Below, piece after piece: positions 8,427 to 17,500 of a DNA stretch of 64,000 nucleotides (positions within the stretch are counted from its first letter, which is position 1; the number at the start of each line of letters is the position of its first letter). The notes under the pieces were generated by a model that was not told the origin of the DNA, searched no databases, and saw nothing but the letters and a program-made list of their open reading frames with translations. The position numbers were made by a program, and so were the translations under genes. Source of the DNA: an uncultured Lachnobacterium sp. (GTDB taxonomy: Bacteria > Bacillota > Clostridia > Lachnospirales > Lachnospiraceae); NCBI GenBank assembly GCA_900550545.1, contig URSS01000007.1, positions 24,594 to 88,593 on the forward strand, written 5' to 3'.

Positions 8427-8690
8427 GTGGTATCACAGAAAATTCGTATTATTAATCCAACAGGACTGCATTTACGTCCAGCAGGAAATTTATGCAAAGA
8501 GGCAATGAAATATAAATGTAAGGTGACATTTAATTATGGCAACAACACAGCAAACGCAAAAAGTGTGTTGAGTGTGCTTGGAGCCTGCATTAAATCTGGG
8601 GATGAAATCACACTGGTATGTGAAGGCGAGGACGAAAACGAAGCATTATCTGCATTAGTTACATTTATTGAAAGTGGAATTGGCGAATAA
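8427..8690 (+). CDS. ptsH: HPr-family phosphocarrier protein
   Basis: An 87-residue protein of standard HPr length. His15 in GLHLRPA is the site phosphorylated by enzyme I, and Ser46 in AKSVLSVL is the regulatory site used by HPr kinase. Both are present, which argues for a working HPr rather than a Crh-like variant lacking His. The start is GTG, 6 bases after AAAGGGGGA. It sits alone, without ptsI, between cdaR and the polymer locus, so it may be a second copy in the genome. Confidence 0.85.
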   Translation: MVSQKIRIINPTGLHLRPAGNLCKEAMKYKCKVTFNYGNNTANAKSVLSVLGACIKSGDEITLVCEGEDENEALSALVTFIESGIGE

Positions 8691-8740
8691 ACGCGGTATA
8701 TTTTGCATGGTTGACGTCCAAGAAGAGGAAAAGTTATATT

Positions 8741-10093
8741 ATGAAAGAAAAGTACAAGCATTTATTGAATTTTATAGCGAACGTGCTGACACTTGCAATG
8801 GAAGCAGTTTGTTTCGGATGGGTCTGGTATGAGATTTATGTCCCACAGCTGAATAAGGCAAATAAATTTTCCATGAGAGGTAACTGGGCAGTGATTGGTA
8901 TGTATGTGCTGTTTGTGTTCTTCTTTACAAAGGTGCTCGGGGGATATCGTATTGGTTATATGCGTTTGTCCGATATTGTTTTATCTCAGGTTTTGGCAGT
9001 CTTGCTGGCAATGGTTGTTTCTTATTTTGAAGTCTGTATGGTTGCCAATGATTATCTGACCCCGCGTCCATTGCTTCTGATGACGTTGACGGAGATTATA
9101 TTTATTGTACCCTGGGTCTGTCTGGTACGGAAGTTTTACCAATGGCTGTATCCGCCGAGACAGATGCTCGTTATATATGGAAATTATTCACCGGATGATC
9201 TGATTGACAAGATCAATACAAGAAAAGACAAATATAATATCTGTGCGGCACAGAGTTATCGCATCGGTTATGAAAAACTGTATCCGATGATTCGAAAGTA
9301 TAACGCAGTACTTTTATGTGATCTTCCATCGGAAGCCCGTAACCAGATCATGAAATACTGTTATCAGGAATCCATTCGTACGTATGTCACACCGAAGATT
9401 TCGGATATTCTGTTTCGAGGTGCGGATGATATTCACCTGTTTGATACACCACTGTTACTGTCACGGAATCAGGGACTTGGTATTGTAGATTTGTTTGTTA
9501 AGCGTATTATGGATATCATAATATCATTGATTGGAATCGTGATTGCATCTCCATTTATGATTTTGATCGTATTGGCGATTAAACTGTATGACCGTGGACC
9601 AATTCTTTACAAGCAGGAACGCCTGACAAAAGATGGAAAACCGTTTATGATTTATAAATTTCGCAGCATGACCGTTCATTCGGAGGATGCAGGAGCAAGA
9701 CTCGCAGCCAAAGGGGATGCCCGTGTGACACCGGTTGGAAGAGTGATCCGTGCAATTCATTTTGATGAACTGCCACAGCTTTTCAATATTTTAAAGGGCG
9801 ACATGTCCGTTGTTGGACCAAGACCGGAACGTCAGGTAATCGCAGATCAGTACACAGAAGAAATTCCGGAGTTTGTTCTGCGCTTGAAAGTAAAAGCAGG
9901 ACTGACAGGATATGCGCAGGTATATGGAAAGTATAATACGACACCATATGATAAGTTAAAACTTGACCTGACTTATATTGAAAATTATTCAGTATGGATG
10001 GATATCAAGATTCTTTTCCTTACATTTAAAATTCTGTTCGTACGGGAGAATACCGAAGGTGTGGATCAGAATCAGACGACAGCCATTAAGTAA
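8741..10093 (+). CDS. Polyprenyl-phosphate sugar-1-phosphate transferase (initiating enzyme)
   Basis: A 450-residue membrane enzyme expected to move a sugar-1-phosphate from a UDP-sugar to undecaprenyl phosphate, starting a surface glycan on the cytoplasmic face. The N-terminal half has four transmembrane helices and a CoA-binding-like loop. The C-terminal bacterial sugar-transferase domain starts with a membrane helix near residue 254 and has KFRSM, DELPQL and GDMSVVGPRPE. This is the WbaP/CpsE architecture. ATG 8741 is preferred over an upstream in-frame TTG (8711) by its position after AAGAGGAAAAG. It opens the polymer locus. Confidence 0.9.
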   Translation: MKEKYKHLLNFIANVLTLAMEAVCFGWVWYEIYVPQLNKANKFSMRGNWAVIGMYVLFVFFFTKVLGGYRIGYMRLSDIVLSQVLAVLLAMVVSYFEVCMVANDYLTPRPLLLMTLTEIIFIVPWVCLVRKFYQWLYPPRQMLVIYGNYSPDDLIDKINTRKDKYNICAAQSYRIGYEKLYPMIRKYNAVLLCDLPSEARNQIMKYCYQESIRTYVTPKISDILFRGADDIHLFDTPLLLSRNQGLGIVDLFVKRIMDIIISLIGIVIASPFMILIVLAIKLYDRGPILYKQERLTKDGKPFMIYKFRSMTVHSEDAGARLAAKGDARVTPVGRVIRAIHFDELPQLFNILKGDMSVVGPRPERQVIADQYTEEIPEFVLRLKVKAGLTGYAQVYGKYNTTPYDKLKLDLTYIENYSVWMDIKILFLTFKILFVRENTEGVDQNQTTAIK

Positions 10094-10122
10094 CAGAAAT
10101 AATCTATAATGAGGAAATAATA

Positions 10123-11178
10123 ATGAGTGATATAAAGATCAGTGTGATCATGCCGGTATACAATGTGGAGGCTTATGTAGCCAAAGCAATTGAAAGCATG
10201 CTGGCGCAGACATTAACCGATTTTGAGTTTTTAATTGTAGATGATGGAACAAAAGACAAAAGCGGAATTATCTGTGACGAATATGCAAAGAAAGATTCCC
10301 GTATTCATGTGATTCACAAAGAAAATGGTGGAGCACCGAGTGCCAGAAATACAGCAATCGATATTGCAAAAGGCAAGTATATGTATTTTATGGATTCGGA
10401 TGACTGGGCAGAGCCTACGATGTTAGAAGACATGTACGAACTTGCAGAGAAAAATGCTGCACAGCTGGTCGTATGCGGATTCTATATTGATACGTATTAT
10501 GGAACGCAGCATCTTTCTGAAAAAATTTGTGTAGATAATAAAATTTACACAGACGCAGTTTCTTTCCGAAAGGAATCCTATCGATATTTTGATCGCAATA
10601 TGCTTTATACTCCGTGGAATAAATTATATCTGCGCTCTTTTATCGAGGAATATCATTTGCGGTTTCCTCAGACTTTATGGGATGATTTCCCATTCAATAT
10701 TAGTTATATCCGGAATGTAGAGCGTGTGGTATTTTCTACAGATGCATATTATCACTTTATCCGTGCCCGTGCAGATTCTGAGACGAGTGCATATCGTGCA
10801 GACATGTATGAAAAGAGGGAGGAAGAACACGGATGGCTTCTGGATTTATACAAGGAATGGAATGTGCAGTCAGAAGAAGCCAATGAGATGATCCAGCGAC
10901 GTTATATTGAACGTATGGTAGGATGCATTACAAATGTGACAAGCTCAAAGTGTACGCTTTCCGGAAAAGAAAGACGGGCACAAATCAGGGAGATGCTTCA
11001 TAATCCGAGAGTGGATGTGGCATTGAAATATGCAAAGCCACGTTCGAAGTATATGAAGATTATGCTTGTCCCGATTCGGATGAAAAACACATATTTAACG
11101 TGGTTAGAGTCAGCAGTTATTACACATGTAAAAGAAAAAAATACCAGGCTTTTCGCAAAACTTAAGGCAGGAAGATAA
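10123..11178 (+). CDS. GT2-family glycosyltransferase
   Basis: A 351-residue cytoplasmic GT-A enzyme. The N-terminal part shows the family opening ISVIMPVYNVEAYV, the nucleotide-binding DDG (VDDGTKDKSG) and the metal-binding MDSDDW near residue 91. The C-terminal 140 residues are less conserved and probably select acceptor. The sugar cannot be told from sequence. It is one base from the LicD gene and probably extends the lipid-linked repeat or linkage unit. Confidence 0.88.
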   Translation: MSDIKISVIMPVYNVEAYVAKAIESMLAQTLTDFEFLIVDDGTKDKSGIICDEYAKKDSRIHVIHKENGGAPSARNTAIDIAKGKYMYFMDSDDWAEPTMLEDMYELAEKNAAQLVVCGFYIDTYYGTQHLSEKICVDNKIYTDAVSFRKESYRYFDRNMLYTPWNKLYLRSFIEEYHLRFPQTLWDDFPFNISYIRNVERVVFSTDAYYHFIRARADSETSAYRADMYEKREEEHGWLLDLYKEWNVQSEEANEMIQRRYIERMVGCITNVTSSKCTLSGKERRAQIREMLHNPRVDVALKYAKPRSKYMKIMLVPIRMKNTYLTWLESAVITHVKEKNTRLFAKLKAGR

Positions 11179-11179
11179 T

Positions 11180-12922
11180 ATGGCGGGATTAGAGACAGAT
11201 ACGATATTAAAAGAACGTTTGTCCCGAAAAAAGGGATTGCATCGCCTGACGCAGGAAGAAACCGACCATATCAAGAAAATAGTACTTGAAACAACACTTG
11301 ATGTTGTAGAAATATGTGAACAGATGCAGATTCCCTATATGCTGGGAGGCGGTTCTGCATTAGGAGCTGTCCGGCACCAGGGTTTTATTCCGTGGGATGA
11401 TGATATAGATTTAAATATTCCGAGAAAATATATCAATTCTTTATTGGATGAGATTGAACGAAGATATCCGGATAAATATTATGTAGAAGCTCCGCTTCGC
11501 ACACCGGGATATTTGAGTTCGTTCATTCAGATTCATAGAAAAGGAACTGTATTTCAAGAATACCAGATACAGAAAAAAGAAAATTGTGGTATCAAGATCG
11601 ATATCTTTGTAATAGAAAATACGTATGATAATGCGATTCGAAGGAAATGGCATGGAATATGCGTGCAGGGGGGCTTATTTTTTCTTTCCTGTTATCGTAT
11701 GTTTGCATGGAGAAAAGAGTTCAAAGAACTTGCATCCGGAGATAGTAAAGCCAGCAGGATTATGTTGCTCAAACGGAGTATTGGTGCAGCGTTTGCGATT
11801 GCACCACAATTTTTGTATCGGTGTGTGCAAAAAAGCATGATGCGATGCAAAGAAGAAAATTCCAAATATATAACGATTCCATCCGGACGCAGACATTTCT
11901 TTGGGGAAATGTATGAGAGAAAGCCATTTATGGAAGTACAGAAAATGCCGTTTGAAGACTATTCTTTATGTGTGACAAAGGATTATGATGTGTATCTGTC
12001 ACGACTGTATGGAGATTATATGTCGATTCCGCCGGAAGAAAAGCGGGAGCATCATGTGATTTATGATTTGAAATTCCCAGGTGAATATCATGCACCGCAT
12101 CTGCTTTCAAAAAAAGAAGTGCAGCAGATGCTGGTAGGAATTCTTGATGCATTTGTTGCATATTGTCAAAAGCATGGACTACGCTATTATCTTGTTGGGG
12201 GAACACTTTTGGGGGCTGTCCGGCATCTGGGATTTATTCCATGGGATGACGATATTGATGTAGGAATGCCTAGAAAGGATTATGAAAGTTTCCTTCAGCT
12301 TGTAAAAAAGGAACCAGTGGCAGAACATCTTGTAGCCATTTCAGGTGAAGAAGGAACATTATCCAATCCTTATTGCGAACTGATTCATATTGGAACGCAT
12401 TTAGATCGAAACAGTTCACAGTATATCCGGGAAAAATGTCAGGTACTTCACTTGTTTCTGGATATTTTTCCACAGGATGGCTGGCCAGAAGATGACAGAG
12501 AGGCACAGCGCCTTGCAAAAGATATGAAAAAGAAAAGGTATATGATTCAGAATGCCCGCGCAAAGATTGGAAAAGGAACATCTTTTCTACGGATTCTTGC
12601 AAAAACACCAGCAGTTTTGTGGATGCGCATCATAGGTTATCAGCATGTGATTGACAAAATGAACCGGATTGCAAAGCGTTATGACTATGACACTTCAAAA
12701 TATGTGGGAGCGATTACTTATGGAATCTATGGACCGGGAGAACGGTGTCTGCATGATGAGGTGGTGCAATTTACAGAAGTGATATTTGAGGGGAAAAAGT
12801 ACGTGGCACCTGGCTGTTATGACAAATATCTCAGGCAGATATTCGGAGATTACATGGTGCTTCCACCGGAAGAAAAGCGTGTGGATCATAAAATGAAGGT
12901 ATGGGCAGAATTTGACGCATAG
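11180..12922 (+). CDS. Double LicD-family phosphotransferase
   Basis: A 580-residue protein carrying two complete LicD/nucleotidyltransferase-fold units. The first (about 50-290) has GGGSALGAVRHQGFIPWDDDID; the second (about 335-575) has GGTLLGAVRHLGFIPWDDDID. Each keeps the metal-binding aspartates, and each unit closes with a GDYM...PPEE[K/R] segment. LicD proteins transfer phosphocholine or related phospho-groups from a CDP-activated donor to surface glycans. No choline uptake or licABC genes are nearby, so the donor may be the CDP-glycerol or other CDP-alditol made in this locus. Tandem fusion suggests two acceptor sites or an internal duplication. Confidence 0.85.
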   Translation: MAGLETDTILKERLSRKKGLHRLTQEETDHIKKIVLETTLDVVEICEQMQIPYMLGGGSALGAVRHQGFIPWDDDIDLNIPRKYINSLLDEIERRYPDKYYVEAPLRTPGYLSSFIQIHRKGTVFQEYQIQKKENCGIKIDIFVIENTYDNAIRRKWHGICVQGGLFFLSCYRMFAWRKEFKELASGDSKASRIMLLKRSIGAAFAIAPQFLYRCVQKSMMRCKEENSKYITIPSGRRHFFGEMYERKPFMEVQKMPFEDYSLCVTKDYDVYLSRLYGDYMSIPPEEKREHHVIYDLKFPGEYHAPHLLSKKEVQQMLVGILDAFVAYCQKHGLRYYLVGGTLLGAVRHLGFIPWDDDIDVGMPRKDYESFLQLVKKEPVAEHLVAISGEEGTLSNPYCELIHIGTHLDRNSSQYIREKCQVLHLFLDIFPQDGWPEDDREAQRLAKDMKKKRYMIQNARAKIGKGTSFLRILAKTPAVLWMRIIGYQHVIDKMNRIAKRYDYDTSKYVGAITYGIYGPGERCLHDEVVQFTEVIFEGKKYVAPGCYDKYLRQIFGDYMVLPPEEKRVDHKMKVWAEFDA

Positions 12923-12976
12923 GGTATTACGTGATAAAATAGGCTGAATTTGTAAAATATAGGTAATGAGGTAATT

Positions 12977-13753
12977 ATGAAAAAATATATAGATTCATTC
13001 GTGAATTATCGTTTTTTGCTGTGGGAACTGGTAAAAAAAGGAATTAAGTTAAAATACAGACGTTCTTATCTGGGTATCATCTGGTCATTGCTTGAGCCAC
13101 TGCTCACAATGATTGTCTTGACAATCGTATTTGGTACAATTTTGGGAAACCATGAGAAAACATTCCCTGTCTATATTTTGTGTGGTCGCTTACTGTATAA
13201 TTTTTATTCGACTTCGACTAAGGCAGGCCTGAGTTCAATAAGAAAGAACGCAGCCATGATAAAGAAAGTATATGTACCGAAATATCTCTACACATTATCA
13301 AGTATTTTATACAATTACATTATCTTTTTGATTTCTTTGCTAGTACTCGTTGCAGTGGGGGTTGTATTAGGCGTGAAACCAACAATCTATCTATTGCAGG
13401 CTCCGCTTGCATTGCTGCTGGTGCTGATGCTTGCTACAGGATGCAGCTTTATTTTGGCAACGCTTGGGGTATTTTTTCGTGATATGGAATATTTGTGGTC
13501 AGTTGCGTTAATGCTGATTATGTACATGTGTGCAATTTTCTATAAACCAGAGAGATTGTTATCAAGTGGCTTCTTCTGGATTTTGAAGTTTAATCCATTA
13601 TACTGTATTATCAGTATTTTCCGTGATGCAGTGTTTGGGCAGATGATGAATATGCACTATTTCCTGTATGCAGTGGGCTTTAGTGTTGTTACAATAGTGG
13701 TAGGATTAGTTTGTTTTATCAAAAAGCAGGATGAGTTCATCCTTCAGATTTAG
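12977..13753 (+). CDS. ABC-2 polysaccharide export permease (TagG-like)
   Basis: A 258-residue inner-membrane subunit with six predicted helices, of the length usual for TagG/RfbA/KpsM-type permeases. An N-terminal amphipathic region (LVKKGIKLKYRRSYLG) precedes helix 1, as in this family. It pairs with the ATPase 15 bases downstream to flip the undecaprenyl-linked polymer outward. No Wzx or Wzy is present, so export is ABC-dependent. Confidence 0.9.
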   Translation: MKKYIDSFVNYRFLLWELVKKGIKLKYRRSYLGIIWSLLEPLLTMIVLTIVFGTILGNHEKTFPVYILCGRLLYNFYSTSTKAGLSSIRKNAAMIKKVYVPKYLYTLSSILYNYIIFLISLLVLVAVGVVLGVKPTIYLLQAPLALLLVLMLATGCSFILATLGVFFRDMEYLWSVALMLIMYMCAIFYKPERLLSSGFFWILKFNPLYCIISIFRDAVFGQMMNMHYFLYAVGFSVVTIVVGLVCFIKKQDEFILQI

Positions 13754-13768
13754 GATTGGGAGAATACC

Positions 13769-14563
13769 ATGAGTGAAAAGGCAATTGAATTAAAGCATGT
13801 CGGAATGAAATTCAATCTGAGTAAAGAGAAAGTTGACAGCTTGAAGGATTATTTGATTAAGTCCGTAAAAAGAGAGATGGAATTTAATGAATTCTGGGCA
13901 TTGAAAGATGTATCATTCTCTATTGAAAAAGGGGATCGTGTAGGAATTTTGGGACTGAATGGTGCAGGAAAGAGTACATTGTTAAAAGTAATTGCAGGCG
14001 TTTTTAAACCGACAGAAGGAACGGTGATCAAGCATGGAAAGATTGCACCGCTTCTGGAGCTGGGAGCTGGTTTTGAAAAACAGTATACAGGACGTGAAAA
14101 TATATATTTATATGGAGCTGTGCTTGGATACAGTAAAAAATTTATTGATGAAAAGTATGATGAGATCGTTGAATTTTCCGAGTTGGGAGAATTTATTGAT
14201 GTACCATTACAGAATTATTCATCTGGAATGAAATCTAGACTTGGATTTTCAATTGCTACGATCGTATCACCTAAGATTCTGATTCTGGATGAAGTGCTTT
14301 CTGTGGGAGACGCAAAGTTCCGAAGAAAAAGTGAAAAGAAAGTAATGAGTATGTTTGACAGTGGAGTGACGGTATTGTTTGTGTCACATTCACTCGAGCA
14401 GGTAAAGCGTTTATGCAATAAAGCAATGATATTAGATCATGGTGAACTGATTACGTATGGAGATATCGATGAAGTAGCACCGATGTATGAAAAGATGATT
14501 GAGGGGCGGGAAGACGAACTGCCAAAACGAAAGAAGAAAAGAAAAAAGAGTGCATTGGCGTAA
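13769..14563 (+). CDS. ABC polysaccharide exporter ATPase (TagH-like)
   Basis: A 264-residue ATPase with Walker A GLNGAGKST (about 61-69), signature YSSGMKSR (about 149) and Walker B ILILDEVLSVGD (about 170). The LSVGD sequence after Walker B is typical of teichoic-acid and O-antigen exporters. It lacks the long C-terminal extension of B. subtilis TagH and ends in a basic tail (PKRKKKRKK). It energises the adjacent permease. Confidence 0.9.
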   Translation: MSEKAIELKHVGMKFNLSKEKVDSLKDYLIKSVKREMEFNEFWALKDVSFSIEKGDRVGILGLNGAGKSTLLKVIAGVFKPTEGTVIKHGKIAPLLELGAGFEKQYTGRENIYLYGAVLGYSKKFIDEKYDEIVEFSELGEFIDVPLQNYSSGMKSRLGFSIATIVSPKILILDEVLSVGDAKFRRKSEKKVMSMFDSGVTVLFVSHSLEQVKRLCNKAMILDHGELITYGDIDEVAPMYEKMIEGREDELPKRKKKRKKSALA

Positions 14564-14581
14564 AGAGATAGGAGTCGCAAG

Positions 14582-17500
14582 ATGAGTGTATCGATTATTT
14601 GGAAACTGTCAGAAAAGGAAAAAGAGAATCAGATTACATTTGAAAATATCAGGGAGCAGATTGCAGAAAATAAGCAGTCTGTACAGATTCTGATTTATGC
14701 AAATGCATGTGATAATGGGGAAAAATATGGCAGCGGACTTGAACAGACCGGAGCAAAAACACAATTGTGTGCATATGAGGGTACCGACACTGAAATTTAT
14801 GCAGATGCACAGGAAAAAGTAACAGGAAGCCTGGTTACATTTTTATATGGAGGAGATCGTCTGTCGCAGGGAACTTTTGCAGAGGTGGAAAAGTCGGCAG
14901 ATACATATCCGGAATATAACATATTTATGTTGCGTAAGAAGATGCCGGATGGAACATATGGAGCATTTGCAACAGATCCAGCATCAAAGAAGATACTTGT
15001 AATAAATCTTTTAAAAAAGTATTATTGTCACCCGTTTTATTTTGGGGGAACATTTTTAACAAGCTCTTTTTTTAAAAAGAATTCATTTCATCAGGAATTG
15101 GGAATGGAGACGGAAAGAGAGTATTTTCTGCGTGCAGCAGCAAGTCAGCAGAGCATTGTATTTTTTAATCATCTGATTTATGACAGCTCACAGGCAAAGG
15201 AAGGTGATTTTACATTTTTTGAGGGAATCTATGAGGAAGACTGGTATGGAAAGTCGTTTACACAGTTCTGGATTCCGTTCCTTGCAGAGATGAAACAAAA
15301 ATATGGAATGGTTCCTATGTTTGTACAATATCATTTCATGTTTACGGTCAAAAGCCGTATTGTAAGCAATTTAAATAATCGTAACAAGCATGTGATTCCG
15401 CAGGGAGAAGAGATGACCTGCCTGGAGAAAGTCGGTGAGACATTTCAGTATATTGAGGATGATGTCTTATTTGATTGTCATAAAATTCCAGAATCGCAGA
15501 TGGCTGATTCGTGGAAATGGATCTATGGAATATTAAAGCATGGACAAAATTTCCGATTTGAAAAGCGTTATCTTTCCGGTTTTCCGTATTATGGCTCTGC
15601 GAATACCGTTTTTAATAAAATTGCAAATTTAAAAACAAACATTCTTTTTATGAATTATGAAGATGGATTTCTGAATATTGACGGAACTGTACATCCGATT
15701 TTGTATTCTATGGCTGATGAAATTTATCTTATGTTCGATGGAAAGAAGTATCCACTGAAATATAATCAGCGCTATGCGCTGACAAAAGTATTTGGTGTGA
15801 GTATGTATAAGAGCCATGCATTTCATATGGAACTTCCAATGGATAAAGTAAATGATTGTCATATGTTTTGTTTCGCAAATTTCGGCAATGAATCCATTAA
15901 GATTAATTTTACTTATGAATCACATTTCAGCCGCATGAGCGGAGCTTTCCTGAATAGTTATTGGAGCTTTGGACTTGAACAGCGTTATATGATGACAAAG
16001 TCTGAAGATGGACTGCGGATTCGTAAGATATCCAAAAAGGAACAAAAGAAACAGGAACATGCGTTGTCAAAAGAAATGTTCTTATCATTTCAAAAACGTG
16101 CATGGCTGTTTTTGGCAATTCGTAAAGTATATTTTATGATGCGTCCGATTATGAAACGTAAGCCAATCTGGATGTATCTGGATAAAATATACAAAGGTGG
16201 TGATTCCTCCGAATACTTATACCGATATGCGAAAGAACAAAAGGATGGAATCCAGCATTATTACCTGGTTGATAAACATGCAACGGATTATCGCCGCTTG
16301 AAAAAACTTGGGTACAAGCCATTGGTTCGTGGAAGCATTAAGCATAGACTTGTCTTTTTAATGGCAGATATGATGGTTATATCAAATTCTACCGTTTTTG
16401 CATTTAACAATTATGGTTTGCCAAATTCAAGCTATGTCCGTGATATTGTGGATTTCCATGTATGTTGTGTGCAGCATGGTATGTCTGTACAGAAAATCGC
16501 AGTTGCACAGAATCGTTTAAGAGATAATACAAGACTGTATTTTTGTGCTTCTAAGTATGAAATAGAGAATCTTAGTAGACCGGTCTATGATTATGTAGGA
16601 TACAATGCTTTAAAACTGACAGGTGTACCGAGATATGATGGGTTGGTAAATGATGATAAAAAACAGATTATGATCAGTCCGACATGGCGCATGCAGGCAG
16701 CAGTACCTGTTCGAACAAGCGAAGGCGAGCAGAGAGATTATAATCCGTTGTTTAAAGAAAGCACATATTTTAAAGTGTTCAATTCATTGATCAATGATCC
16801 TCGTTTGATTGAGGCTGCAAAGAAATATGGTTATAGAATCAAATATGTTTTACATCCAATTGTCAGTGCACAGGTTGATGATTTTGATAAAAATGATTAT
16901 GTAGATGTAGTACCGGCTGTAGGTGATATGAGTTACGAAACAATGTTCCGTGAATCCAGTCTTATGGTTACAGATTTTTCCGGCATTCAGTTTGATTTTG
17001 CTTATATGCGTAAGCCATTGGTATATTTGCATCACAAGGATATTCCGCAGCATTATGAAGAAGGAACATTCTTTTATGATACGATGGCATTCGGCGAAAT
17101 TGCACATGACAATGATGAATTGATTGATTTGCTCTGCGAGTATATGGCCAGTGGATGCAAAATGAAAGAAGAATATGTGCGTCGTGCGGATGACTTTTTC
17201 TATTATAATGATCATCATAACTGTGAGCGCATTTATGATGTTATGATTGATTATCAAAATCGTAAGATTCTTCACAAAGTGAGTGATCGTACACACTTTG
17301 CATTCAAAGATGTGTCTGCTCCGGCAATTGATGCAGAACAGAGAAATAAAGCAATTGCAGCATTAGAGACAATTGCAGCTGCCAATGAGATTAAAATTGG
17401 TGAAAAGACAGTAGCGGATCGGTATTATGATGAAAAGATCGAACCGAAGACGGTAGCTTTGGTCGGACTCGGCAAGAATGTCCGCGGAAGCATGCAGTAT

